From positions 1 through 29,737 of the IMG/VR virus record IMGVR_UViG_3300030294_000134: a stretch of 29,737 nt of DNA. One strand, written 5' to 3'. Source of the DNA: a virus. Of the stretch, positions 14,904 to 22,107 are shown piece after piece; within the stretch, counting starts at the first letter, position 1, and every line of letters starts with the position of its first letter. Position numbers and translations under genes: made by a program. The notes below the pieces were generated by a model that saw only the letters and a program-made list of their open reading frames with translations, ran no database searches and was not told the DNA's origin.

Positions 14904-15131
14904 ATGAACGGAAAAAAAGAAAAGTCATTAAGACGAAAAATGAGAAAAGGTTTTGAGGGTTCTTTTATTATCTTTCTAAATACAAAGCCAAAATGGCTGC
15001 CATTATTTTTATGGCAGAGAGTGGCCAAGTTGATTTTTAATGAGGAGGGGATTGAAAGTTTCGGCGGATTGTATGGCATTAAAAAGCATACAGTCAAAGT
15101 CGGTGGTGTGATTTACAAAATTAAGCAATAA
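14904..15131 (+). CDS. Small basic hypothetical protein
   Basis: 75 residues from ATG 14904; 12 nt more of frame lie upstream but overlap the previous gene. Basic N-terminus (NGKKEKSLRRKMRKGFEG), a hydrophobic middle with WLPLFLWQRVAKLIF and a C-terminal beta pair (KKHTVKVGGVIYKIKQ). No family recognised. Short, basic and right after the replication gene, it may bind DNA or a replication protein. Confidence 0.55.
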   Translation: MNGKKEKSLRRKMRKGFEGSFIIFLNTKPKWLPLFLWQRVAKLIFNEEGIESFGGLYGIKKHTVKVGGVIYKIKQ

Positions 15132-15135
15132 TTTT

Positions 15136-15573
15136 ATGGATTTTTCGGAGATGATTAGAAAAAATTTATTTTTCAAAGTTGATTTCAATGGTAAGTATAA
15201 AAAAATCGAGGGGAAGATTAGACAGGATGTGAAATTCTTTTTGATTGGGGTGTTGCCTATTGTGGTGACATTCGCTGATGACACGAATGAAAGGACATTG
15301 ATAAACATTCCGGTTGAGGTTGAGTCAAATCCTTTCTTGAGAATGTTCCACGGGGCTAAGTTTAAGAATTTCGCGGCCATTGAGAAAGATATTCGCACAA
15401 AGTTCAAAGTGCATGATGACCAAGAATTCAATTATAAGAAAGATGCTAAGGAAATAATTGAAAAAGCAAATCGTGCATTCAAGAAAATCAGTGAGTCCGG
15501 TGAGTTTATGGGAAAGAAGATTAAAACAATTTTGATTATAAATTCAGACATCAACGAATATGCCAAAAAATAA
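15136..15573 (+). CDS. Hypothetical protein
   Basis: 145 residues with KVDFNGKYKKIEGKIRQDVK at the start, a beta-rich centre with two Thr/Asp stretches, and charged helices (KKDAKEIIEKANRAFKKISE). No motif seen. It overlaps the next gene by 14 nt. Confidence 0.55.
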   Translation: MDFSEMIRKNLFFKVDFNGKYKKIEGKIRQDVKFFLIGVLPIVVTFADDTNERTLINIPVEVESNPFLRMFHGAKFKNFAAIEKDIRTKFKVHDDQEFNYKKDAKEIIEKANRAFKKISESGEFMGKKIKTILIINSDINEYAKK

Positions 15574-16168
15574 CTTAAAAATCGTTAATAGAAAAGTGGC
15601 CGACCTAATTCCTGCGGGGTATAATCCTCGCAAGATTGGGTCGAGGGAAAAATTAGAGTTAAGCAAGTCAATTAAGAAATTTGATTTTGTTGAGCCGATT
15701 GTGGTCAACATGAACAAAAAAAGAATTAACATCGTGGTCGGTGGTCATCAAAGACTAGCAATCGCCAAGTCGCTTGGTTATCTCGAAGTGCCTTGTGTTG
15801 AGGTTGATTTGAATGAGAGGGATGAGAAAGAATTAAATTTAAGACTAAATAAAAACAAAGGCGAATTCGATGCCTCTTTATTAGCCGGACTCGATAAGGA
15901 ATTACTTGCTGAGGTCGGTTTTTTAGAAAAAGAAATGGCCAAGATGTTTGATGACGAAATCATCGACAAGGAGGAAGAATTTACCAGTGAAGTTTTAGAG
16001 GAAAATAACTACATCGTTTTTGTTTTTAATAACTCAATCGATTGGCTAACTGCCGAAGATAAACTCGGATTGAAATCAGTTCAAGCATTAGACAGCAAAA
16101 CTGATTATAAAAGAAAAGGCACGGGGCGAGTTCTTTCCGGTGACAAGTTTTTGAAGTTGATTAAGTGA
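15560..16168 (+). CDS. ParB-like N-terminal domain protein
   Basis: 202 residues. NPR (22-24), the segment ELSKSIKKFDFVEPIVVN, GGHQR (61-65) and GYLEVPCVEV (73-82) define the ParB/sulfiredoxin-type domain (CTP-binding in true ParB). Residues 85-125 hold ELNLRLNKNKGEFDA, also typical of phage ParB-like proteins. The C-terminal 70 residues have an unusual tail with NNYIVFVFNNSIDWLTAED and basic KTDYKRKGTGRVL. No DNA methyltransferase or partition gene is adjacent, although such domains are often next to one. It starts inside the end of the previous gene. Confidence 0.75.
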   Translation: MPKNNLKIVNRKVADLIPAGYNPRKIGSREKLELSKSIKKFDFVEPIVVNMNKKRINIVVGGHQRLAIAKSLGYLEVPCVEVDLNERDEKELNLRLNKNKGEFDASLLAGLDKELLAEVGFLEKEMAKMFDDEIIDKEEEFTSEVLEENNYIVFVFNNSIDWLTAEDKLGLKSVQALDSKTDYKRKGTGRVLSGDKFLKLIK

Positions 16169-16169
16169 T

Positions 16170-16289
16170 ATGTATAAATTAAAGCTAAAAGTTTTTTGGT
16201 GGGTCTATGGATTTCGGCATCCGTTCGATGGCATAAAATATTGGAAGATATTTTCGGAGGTTTGGAAAAAGGAAGATTTCGGTTATTAA
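16170..16289 (+). CDS. Micro-protein (39 aa), aromatic and basic
   Basis: 39 residues, MYKLKLKVFWWVYGFRHP to DFGY, one base after the ParB gene. It is rich in Trp/Phe/Tyr (about a quarter) and Lys, so it might be amphipathic or bind a membrane or protein surface. No family recognised. Supported only by position and lack of other coding sequence. Confidence 0.4.
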   Translation: MYKLKLKVFWWVYGFRHPFDGIKYWKIFSEVWKKEDFGY

Positions 16290-16322
16290 TTGTAAACTAA
16301 TTGTAAACTAACAAATAATAAT

Positions 16323-16469
16323 GTGGTATGTGCTGAAAAAAATAGATATTCAAAAAAAGATGCGATCTATAAAGTTCATCACATCAAAAAGAAGTTCGGG
16401 AGAATAGTCCGGTGCTATCATTGTTTTCAATGTAATATGTGGCATCTAACTCATAAACAAAAAACTTAA
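16323..16469 (+). CDS. Small zinc-finger protein, GTG start
   Basis: 48 residues from a GTG start at 16323. It runs VVCAEKNRYSKKDAIYKVHH to CYHCFQCNMWHLTHK. Cys at residue 3 and Cys31, Cys34, Cys37, plus His41 (WHLTHK), form a zinc-ribbon-like layout. This resembles a recurring small phage zinc protein with a basic middle and a C-x-x-C...WHLT ending. The frame is open upstream to 16296 without ATG, so GTG is the best start. The role is probably nucleic-acid binding. The family likeness comes from memory of such proteins. Confidence 0.6.
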   Translation: MVCAEKNRYSKKDAIYKVHHIKKKFGRIVRCYHCFQCNMWHLTHKQKT

Positions 16470-16474
16470 AAATT

Positions 16475-16645
16475 ATGTTTAAGCAGATATTAAAAGCCTA
16501 CGGATTAAAGCCAGTCAAAAGAATTTGTGATTGTGGTGTTGATAGGTGGTGCGATAAATGTTTAATCAGTAAAATAAACCCAGCGAACACTATGCTGATA
16601 ACCGGAAAGGCGGGGGATGGGAGTGATGCGGTTCGGTTAATTTAA
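16475..16645 (+). CDS. Small zinc-ribbon protein (56 aa)
   Basis: 56 residues, MFKQILKAYGLKPVKRIC then DCGVDRWCDKCLI: four Cys in C-x-C...C-x-x-C order (residues 18-29), a compact zinc knuckle. The end (NTMLITGKAGDGSDAVRLI) contains GKAGDGS. Sits in a run of small zinc proteins. Function unknown, likely nucleic-acid or protein binding. Confidence 0.55.
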   Translation: MFKQILKAYGLKPVKRICDCGVDRWCDKCLISKINPANTMLITGKAGDGSDAVRLI

Positions 16646-16655
16646 TTATAAAATT

Positions 16656-17396
16656 ATGTTTGAAATTGCTATACCAAGTTATAAAAGAGCAAATGATTGC
16701 CAGACTGCCAAATGGATTAGTCGAGGCATTATTTTTTGTCACGAATTCGAGGCGGCGGAATATCGCAAATTCAATAAGAATAAAATTATTACCATCCCCG
16801 ATGATATGGCCGGAAAAGGAATGGCCACGATCAGAAATTACATGTTAGATAAAACCAAAGGTCAAAATGTTTTATTGCTCGATGATGACATTAAACAATT
16901 CGGCTATTATGAGAAGTGCGAAATGTCGTTGATGACAGAGGGGGAGGTTTATGATTTGATGGAGAATTTCTTTCGCATGACAGAGGAGGCCGGAACTAAA
17001 CTATTCGGCATCAATCTTCAATCCGATAAAAAGTTTTATCGTGAATATTCGCCTTTGAGCTTATCATCCGTTATTCTCGGCCCTTGTATGGGTATTATAA
17101 AAGACAAAGATTTGAGGTTCGATGAAAGACTAGGATTGAAAGAAGATTATGACTATTCAATTCAAGTGTTGAGAAAGTTCCGAAAGATATTGCGTTTTAA
17201 TAAATATCATTATGTTTCTGCTCATATTAAAAAGCGAGGAGGATGTGCCAGTTATCGCACTATGGAGAAAGAAGAAAATCAAGCTAAGTTATTTCAAAAA
17301 AAATGGGGCAAGTCGATTGTGAGAATTCAAAGAAAGACTCAAGGAGGAAATCCGTCAATCAATCCGGTCGTTCAAATACCAATTAAAGGAATTTAG
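16656..17396 (+). CDS. GT-A-fold glycosyltransferase, TAGT-like
   Basis: 246 residues. The start FEIAIPSYKRANDCQTAKWI, the motif NVLLLDDDIKQFG (Asp76-78, DxD-type metal site), IRNYMLDKTKGQN before it, and LGLKEDYDYSIQVLRKF (Glu163-Asp164) all fit a GT-A glycosyltransferase. Of the families I know it looks closest to the phage glycosyltransferase group linked with oxidised or modified DNA bases (TET-associated glycosyltransferases), because of its start and the KEDYD region. No TET/JBP dioxygenase or hydroxymethyl-base synthesis gene is in the window. It could instead glycosylate a host or virion surface. It lies between zinc-ribbon genes and the packaging genes. Confidence 0.65.
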   Translation: MFEIAIPSYKRANDCQTAKWISRGIIFCHEFEAAEYRKFNKNKIITIPDDMAGKGMATIRNYMLDKTKGQNVLLLDDDIKQFGYYEKCEMSLMTEGEVYDLMENFFRMTEEAGTKLFGINLQSDKKFYREYSPLSLSSVILGPCMGIIKDKDLRFDERLGLKEDYDYSIQVLRKFRKILRFNKYHYVSAHIKKRGGCASYRTMEKEENQAKLFQKKWGKSIVRIQRKTQGGNPSINPVVQIPIKGI

Positions 17397-17405
17397 TGCT
17401 ATAAT
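17391..17405 (+). promoter_or_regulatory. Late-class promoter before small genes and terminase
   Basis: TAGTGCTATAAT: extended -10 with TATAAT at 17400-17405. A -35 hexamer is weak (TACCAA around 17377). The predicted start falls about 1-2 nt before the ATG at 17414, so the transcript would be leaderless. Confidence 0.6.
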
Positions 17406-17413
17406 AGGCTTAT

Positions 17414-17569
17414 ATGCCACATCAAACTATCAAAGGTTTTATAAAAGATAGAGTCGCCGACATTGGGTTATGGTTATTTCTTTGGGGTGCAGGAATGACA
17501 GAGGAAGAATACCACCGAGAAATTTTCAAACAAGAATATCGGAGGGCAAGAAAAGCAGGACACATATGA
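17414..17569 (+). CDS. Small hypothetical protein (51 aa)
   Basis: 51 residues: MPHQTIKGFIKDRVADIGLW, a central hydrophobic patch (IGLWLFLWGAG) and a charged end (EEEYHREIFKQEYRRARKAG). No family recognised. It has the late-class promoter directly upstream and its TGA overlaps the next ATG (ATGA), so the two are coupled. Confidence 0.55.
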   Translation: MPHQTIKGFIKDRVADIGLWLFLWGAGMTEEEYHREIFKQEYRRARKAGHI

Positions 17570-17790
17570 AAAGCAATTTGAGATGGGAAGATTTAAGAGA
17601 AAATATTTGCCCTGCGTGTGGGGCTGAATTAAAACGGAAACCAAACGAGAATTATTCTTGCGATTGTGGTTTCTTTTGCCGGTATGGTCGAGCAACCGAC
17701 ATCATCAATAATATTTATAATCAAAACAAGGATGAGAGGGCGGACACATTCCTAAGAAATCACGGAATAGATATGCCAGTCATTCGCTAA
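17566..17790 (+). CDS. Small zinc-ribbon protein (74 aa)
   Basis: 74 residues from ATG 17566. CPACGAELKRK, then CDCGFFCRYGR: four to five Cys as two C-x-x-C-type knuckles around 12-35, a typical single zinc ribbon. The C-terminal half is Asn-rich (INNIYNQNK). Similar ribbons bind nucleic acid or RNA polymerase. No family is firmly named. An earlier in-frame start exists at 17470 but overlaps the preceding gene. Confidence 0.6.
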   Translation: MKSNLRWEDLRENICPACGAELKRKPNENYSCDCGFFCRYGRATDIINNIYNQNKDERADTFLRNHGIDMPVIR

Positions 17791-17793
17791 CTT

Positions 17794-18015
17794 ATGAAAT
17801 TTAGCACAGAAACAATCTCGGTTATTTTAATCGCGATAATCGTCACAATCATTTTAACATTAGTCGAGTCCGTCATTGGGTATTATTTCCTAAAGTTAAT
17901 CGGTGGAAGTTTTACCTTTGGTCAAGTGATATGGATTATTTTAATAAGTAATTTATTAGTGGGGTTCGTTAAGGCTCTACGGGAACAATATGGAAAGCAA
18001 AGAGTCAAAAAATAA
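17794..18015 (+). CDS. Small two-helix membrane protein
   Basis: 73 residues: a first helix (VILIAIIVTIILTLVESV, about 10-27) and a second (FGQVIWIILISNLLVGFV, about 42-59) with a short loop and a basic end (KALREQYGKQRVKK). No signature known. It overlaps the small terminase gene by 26 nt. Membrane position is clear, function unknown; a superinfection-exclusion or host-membrane role is possible. Confidence 0.6.
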   Translation: MKFSTETISVILIAIIVTIILTLVESVIGYYFLKLIGGSFTFGQVIWIILISNLLVGFVKALREQYGKQRVKK

Positions 18016-18499
18016 ACAAACATTCAAGGTCAACATCAAGACTCAAGATGCTAAAAAGAATAAAAAGGCATCAAAGGGGAAAGGTGATGACTTAGATAAC
18101 TTAGATAGCAGTAAAACAATTCCGAGAGATACTTTGAATAGAGATATTTCAAAAGCAAAAAATAGAGTTGCTAAAACAAAGTTGAGGGTTCTCGATGAGT
18201 TGAGAAAAAGTTATAGCATTGTCACTACCGCACTTGCTAAGGCAGATGTTTCTACTGCAATATTTTATATTTGGTTAAAGGAAGATAAAGATTTCAAACA
18301 AGCAGTCGAAAATATTGATGATAGTTTTAATACCATAGTCGAGGACAAGATAAAACAGAAGATAGTTCAAAACGATGGTCACATGTTGAGGTTCTATGCC
18401 TCGCATCGAATAAAGAAGTTTAGACCAAAACTCGGATTAGAAAATGAGGATGAGGCCGAGCCATTCCGTGTCACGATCATAAATTCAAAAGGAAAATAA
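17990..18499 (+). CDS. terS: Terminase small subunit
   Basis: 169 residues. The first 50 are Lys-rich and probably disordered. Residues 62-110 form the DNA-binding helix-turn-helix of TerS: VLDELRKSYSIVTTALAKAD, then VSTAIFYIWLKEDKDFKQAV. The rest is a helical oligomerisation part (EDKIKQKIVQNDGHMLRFYA) and a short beta tail. TerS binds the pac/cos site and loads the motor. It ends 2 nt before the large subunit gene. Confidence 0.8.
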   Translation: MESKESKNKQTFKVNIKTQDAKKNKKASKGKGDDLDNLDSSKTIPRDTLNRDISKAKNRVAKTKLRVLDELRKSYSIVTTALAKADVSTAIFYIWLKEDKDFKQAVENIDDSFNTIVEDKIKQKIVQNDGHMLRFYASHRIKKFRPKLGLENEDEAEPFRVTIINSKGK

Positions 18500-18501
18500 A
18501 A

Positions 18502-19884
18502 ATGAAAGAATGCAACTGGGAACAAACAATCAAACAAGAGGAGGCTTGGCAATGCCTGTTAGATGATATGACAACCGAGTTGTTGTTTGGTGGTGGGGCA
18601 GGAGGGGGCAAATCTCGTCTTGGTGTATCGTGGATTATTTTAATGTGTGGAATGTATCCCGAAACAAGATGGTTGATTGGTCGTAAAAAATTAAAGAGAT
18701 TAAAGGAAACAACATTGAGAACTTTCTTTCAAGTTTGTCGAGAGTGGGGATTGAAAGCCGGTGTTGATTATAAATATAACTCATCAGATAGCATCATCAC
18801 CTTTCGGGGTGGTGCTGAAATATTATTAAAAGACTTGGCTCATCAACCATCCGACCCAGAATATGATGAACTCGGTTCTCTTGAATTGACTGGCGGTTTC
18901 GTTGATGAAGTCGGCCAGATTTCTTTTAAGTGTTGGTCAATCTTGACTTCTCGTATTAGATACAATCTCGATAAATACGGATTGACCCCTAAACTTCTCG
19001 GGTCTTGTAATCCTACAAAGGAATGGCCCTATTCGGAATTCTACAAACCCGATAAAGATGGGAAGTTAGAGACACATAAAAAGTTTATTAAAGCATTGGC
19101 GGCAGATAATAAGTTTTTGAGTTCGAGTTATATAACTCAGTTGACTAAGATTAAGGACAAGGCAACTCGAGAGAGATTGCTCAATGGTAATTGGGAATAC
19201 GATGACGACCCATCAATCTTGTTTTCATTCGAGGTTATTCAAGACCTATTCACCACTAAGGTCGAAGATAAGAGCAACAGGTTCATCACTGGTGATGTTT
19301 CTCGCAAAGGTCGAGATAATATGCCCATTGGTCTATGGCATGGCTTACAACTGATTAAGGTGGCAATGATACCCTATGAGATAAGGTCATCGACCAAGAA
19401 ATCAGCCGAGTGGATTATGAAGTTTGCTCAAAAGCACAATGTTCGCTTTTCGCATATCGTTCTTGATGAGGATGGGGTCGGTGGCGGTGTTGTCGATAAC
19501 ATCCCGGGATGCATTGGTTTCTTAAATGGCAGTTCCGCATTCTTAACCAAAGACGAGAAACGAAGAAAGGCAAAAGGAGAATATTATATCAATTTCGGAA
19601 ATCTAAAAACTCAATGCTATTTTAAGATGGCCGAATTAGCAGAGGCCGGAGAGATTGGCATCAATGAAGATGCTTTTGCTAGTGATGAGGACAAACAAGA
19701 TTTCATCGAGGAAATGGGTCAAGTAAAACAAAGAGATACCGACAAGGATGGCACAGTTTATTTGGTTGATAAGAAAACAGTCAAACAGAATATTGGACGA
19801 TCACCGGATTTCTCCGATATGGCTATGATGAGAATGCGTTTCATTGTTAAGCCAAGAGTTGCCATTGACATTATTGATTTATAG
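18502..19884 (+). CDS. terL: Terminase large subunit
   Basis: 460 residues. Walker A is GGGAGGGKS (30-38), Walker B GGFVDEVGQ with Asp135/Glu136, coupling motif LGSCNPT (166-172). The RNase H-like nuclease domain carries Asp265 (FITGDVS), Asp322 (IVLDEDGVGGG) and Asp436/Asp439 (GRSPDFSDM), so both ATPase and endonuclease sites are intact. TerL pumps DNA into the prohead through the portal and cuts the concatemer. The ATG follows an AAAAGGA site inside terS. Confidence 0.95.
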   Translation: MKECNWEQTIKQEEAWQCLLDDMTTELLFGGGAGGGKSRLGVSWIILMCGMYPETRWLIGRKKLKRLKETTLRTFFQVCREWGLKAGVDYKYNSSDSIITFRGGAEILLKDLAHQPSDPEYDELGSLELTGGFVDEVGQISFKCWSILTSRIRYNLDKYGLTPKLLGSCNPTKEWPYSEFYKPDKDGKLETHKKFIKALAADNKFLSSSYITQLTKIKDKATRERLLNGNWEYDDDPSILFSFEVIQDLFTTKVEDKSNRFITGDVSRKGRDNMPIGLWHGLQLIKVAMIPYEIRSSTKKSAEWIMKFAQKHNVRFSHIVLDEDGVGGGVVDNIPGCIGFLNGSSAFLTKDEKRRKAKGEYYINFGNLKTQCYFKMAELAEAGEIGINEDAFASDEDKQDFIEEMGQVKQRDTDKDGTVYLVDKKTVKQNIGRSPDFSDMAMMRMRFIVKPRVAIDIIDL

Positions 19885-19885
19885 A

Positions 19886-19914
19886 TTGTCGCAAGTGTCA
19901 ATTTGTGCTATAAT
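19886..19914 (+). promoter_or_regulatory. Late-class promoter before portal
   Basis: TTGTCG at 19886-19891 and TATAAT at 19909-19914 with 17-bp spacing, extended -10 TTGTGCTATAAT. It gives a leader of about 26 nt to the portal gene at 19947. Confidence 0.7.
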
Positions 19915-19946
19915 TTAGATAGTTAAATTTAACTCACAAAAATAAT

Positions 19947-21359
19947 ATGGGATTTATTGAAAAATTTTTCAACCGGACAGAGAAGAAAAGCGTTCCTTTG
20001 TCTTTTTTTTATAACTCGGGCATTTTGAATTCAATCATCACTCGAAGTGATGCTCTTGATTTCTACAAGTCTTGGGTTTATGCCTGTGTCGCAAAGCGGT
20101 CATCGGGTTTGGCTCAAATAGAATTTAAGTTATATCAATTAAAGGCCGGAAAGGTCGTTGAATTGTTAGAACACCAATTATTGGATTTGCTCTATCGTGT
20201 TAATCCGGAAACTACTAAATACAATTTCTTTCAGTTGTCGGCTATCTATCGTGATTTATTGGGTGCGTCCCCTTGGATTTTAGAGAAAGTAAACCCATCG
20301 GACAAAGTGCCTACAAATATGTATTTGGCTAGACCAGAATATTTCAAGGTTAGGAGAGATGCTCAAGGACTTATCACCGGTTATAATTATACTATTGGCT
20401 CATTCAATAAAGATTATACAGTTGATGAGGTTATTTTTTTAAGAAACTACAACCCACAAAATCCTGATGTTGGGATGGGCATCATCGAGGCAGTCAGACA
20501 GACCGCTGAAAATGATGATTATATTTTACAGAGCAACAATTCTCTTTTGAAGAATGGTGCTCGGCCTACTGGTTATTTGGAAACAGATGAAACCTTAACC
20601 AAGTCGGAGATTAAAAGATTAGAAAAGAAAGGCAAGAATAAATGGGCCGGTCTTGAGAATGTTGGCAGACTTCAAATTCTACAAGGTGGTCTAAAATTCA
20701 AAGCCGATATTATTTCACCAAAAGATTTGGATTATATTCAAGGCAGAGGAATGAACAGAGATGAAATTGCGGCCGTGTTCGGTGTTCCAAAATCTCTTTT
20801 AACTTTTGATGATGTTAATCGTGCCTCCGCATCTACCGGAGAATATCAATTTAATAAATGGACTCTTGAGCCAATCGCAACAGAATGGATTGAACAGTTG
20901 AATGAGTTTCTTGTTCCTAAGTTCGGTTCGGATTTATGGTTAGATTTCGACTCATTGGCTAAGGAGGATGAGGATTTAGAATTAAGAAAGAACACCGAGT
21001 CTTGGAATAAGTGGAGAACTATAAATGAAATTCGTGAATGTGATGGCGATTTGCCTCTTGAGGGTGGTGATTATATTTATATGCCTATAATGTCAGTTCC
21101 TGCCATTGGTGGTGTTCAAAAGAAATCAGCAGAAACTATCATCAAAGTTGGTTCGGCCACTAATCACGATCTAAATATTCAACAGGTTGATAGAAAGACC
21201 GCGAGAAAAGTTCTCAAGAGAGTTTCGTTGAGAAATTTCCGCACAAATAAGATGGCCAACGATGTGACCGAAAAGATGATGAGTAAATTAAGAGATAAGA
21301 ATTCAGTCGTGTTGAAAATCGTTAGTGACGAAAGTAAAAAAAAAAATCCTTTAGTCTAA
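19947..21359 (+). CDS. HK97-type portal protein
   Basis: 470 residues, HK97 portal length (about 400-470). The pattern WVYACVAKRSSGLAQIEFKL, YRDLLGASPWILEK, FLRNYNPQNPDVGMGIIEAV, NGARPTGYLETDETLTKSEI and MNRDEIAAVFGVPKSLLTFD is the classic order of the phage portal family. Twelve copies form the ring through which DNA enters. The C-terminus ends in KKKNPLV after an 11-A run at 21336-21346, which also lies in a second reading frame continuing into the next gene. Confidence 0.93.
   Translation: MGFIEKFFNRTEKKSVPLSFFYNSGILNSIITRSDALDFYKSWVYACVAKRSSGLAQIEFKLYQLKAGKVVELLEHQLLDLLYRVNPETTKYNFFQLSAIYRDLLGASPWILEKVNPSDKVPTNMYLARPEYFKVRRDAQGLITGYNYTIGSFNKDYTVDEVIFLRNYNPQNPDVGMGIIEAVRQTAENDDYILQSNNSLLKNGARPTGYLETDETLTKSEIKRLEKKGKNKWAGLENVGRLQILQGGLKFKADIISPKDLDYIQGRGMNRDEIAAVFGVPKSLLTFDDVNRASASTGEYQFNKWTLEPIATEWIEQLNEFLVPKFGSDLWLDFDSLAKEDEDLELRKNTESWNKWRTINEIRECDGDLPLEGGDYIYMPIMSVPAIGGVQKKSAETIIKVGSATNHDLNIQQVDRKTARKVLKRVSLRNFRTNKMANDVTEKMMSKLRDKNSVVLKIVSDESKKKNPLV
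21336..21346 (+). promoter_or_regulatory. A11 slippery run linking portal and MuF-like gene
   Basis: Eleven consecutive A in the portal frame (AGT AAA AAA AAA AAT). A -1 shift inside the run changes CCT TTA GTC TAA to TCC TTT AGT CTA and reads straight into the next gene, whose frame is open from 21338. A fusion of portal and gp7/MuF-like protein would follow, by ribosomal frameshift or polymerase slippage. Confidence 0.5.
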
Positions 21360-21394
21360 CCGATGACCAAAAAGAATTGTTCTATAAGTCGAGA

Positions 21395-22042
21395 ATGTCG
21401 GAGGAGAAATTATTAGAAGATAAATGGATTGGAGATTTCAAAAGTTTCTTCAAAGACCAAGAGAAAAGATTTATCACTAAATTAAAAGACCATAAGAAAA
21501 GTGCTATCGGAGATTTGGGAATTGATGTCGAGGATGAACTACAAGCCACGATCACAATCATCGACCCATTGATTTATGCCACCGTGATGCAAGGAATTAA
21601 ACAGGCATCGGATTTATTACAACAACCATATATCGCAGACCTTGATTTCTTAAAGGCTTGGATTGCTAAAGTTAGTGAGGAGATTGGAACAGTTATCAAT
21701 AACACAACTATCGATGCTTTCAATTCGTCATTAACTATCGGCCTTGAGTCGGGTGAGGGAATTGCTGATTTAACAAAGAGAGTTTCGGAAGTGTTTGACT
21801 TTGCTACTGATACAAGAGCCACGATGATTGCTCGAACTGAAACGGCAAGAGGAATTGCAGAGGCCCATCGTCAAACTTACGATTATTATGGCTATGAGCA
21901 TGTTGATTGGTTGACCTATGATGCTTGTGACGAATGTATTTCTAAGAGTTTACAGAAATGGACAGTCGATACTATTGCCGGAGAGATACCAGTTCATCCA
22001 AATTGCAAATGTGATTTCGTTCCGTCAGTAAATAATCAATAA
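21395..22042 (+). CDS. SPP1 gp7/MuF-like head morphogenesis protein
   Basis: 215 residues from ATG 21395, the first ATG in frame. A TTG at 21377 is the only earlier possible start; the frame is open from 21338. The N-terminal 90 residues are helical. Residues about 120-210 carry the gp7/MuF-type signature: LTKRVSEVFDFATDTRATMI, ARTETARGIAEAHR, DACDECISKSLQKW and VHPNCKCDFVP, with the Cys-rich HPNCxC end. Members sit with portal and capsid and are ejected or help assembly. Because of the A-run upstream it may also be made as part of a portal fusion. Confidence 0.85.
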   Translation: MSEEKLLEDKWIGDFKSFFKDQEKRFITKLKDHKKSAIGDLGIDVEDELQATITIIDPLIYATVMQGIKQASDLLQQPYIADLDFLKAWIAKVSEEIGTVINNTTIDAFNSSLTIGLESGEGIADLTKRVSEVFDFATDTRATMIARTETARGIAEAHRQTYDYYGYEHVDWLTYDACDECISKSLQKWTVDTIAGEIPVHPNCKCDFVPSVNNQ

Positions 22043-22047
22043 AACTA

Positions 22048-22077
22048 TTGGATGAATTCGTCTAATTGTGCTATAAT
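22048..22077 (+). promoter_or_regulatory. Late-class promoter before prohead protease
   Basis: TATAAT at 22072-22077 with TGTGC directly upstream (TTGTGCTATAAT) and TTGGAT at 22048-22053 as a weak -35, 18-bp spacing. The ATG of the protease at 22108 follows a leader of about 24 nt. Confidence 0.65.
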
Positions 22078-22107
22078 AAAATTAGTCAATATAAAAAATT
22101 AAATTCT

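Noticed and set aside
15009-15431. 140-aa frame on the - strand
   Set aside because: Antisense to two good + strand genes; hydrophobic-looking protein without motif.
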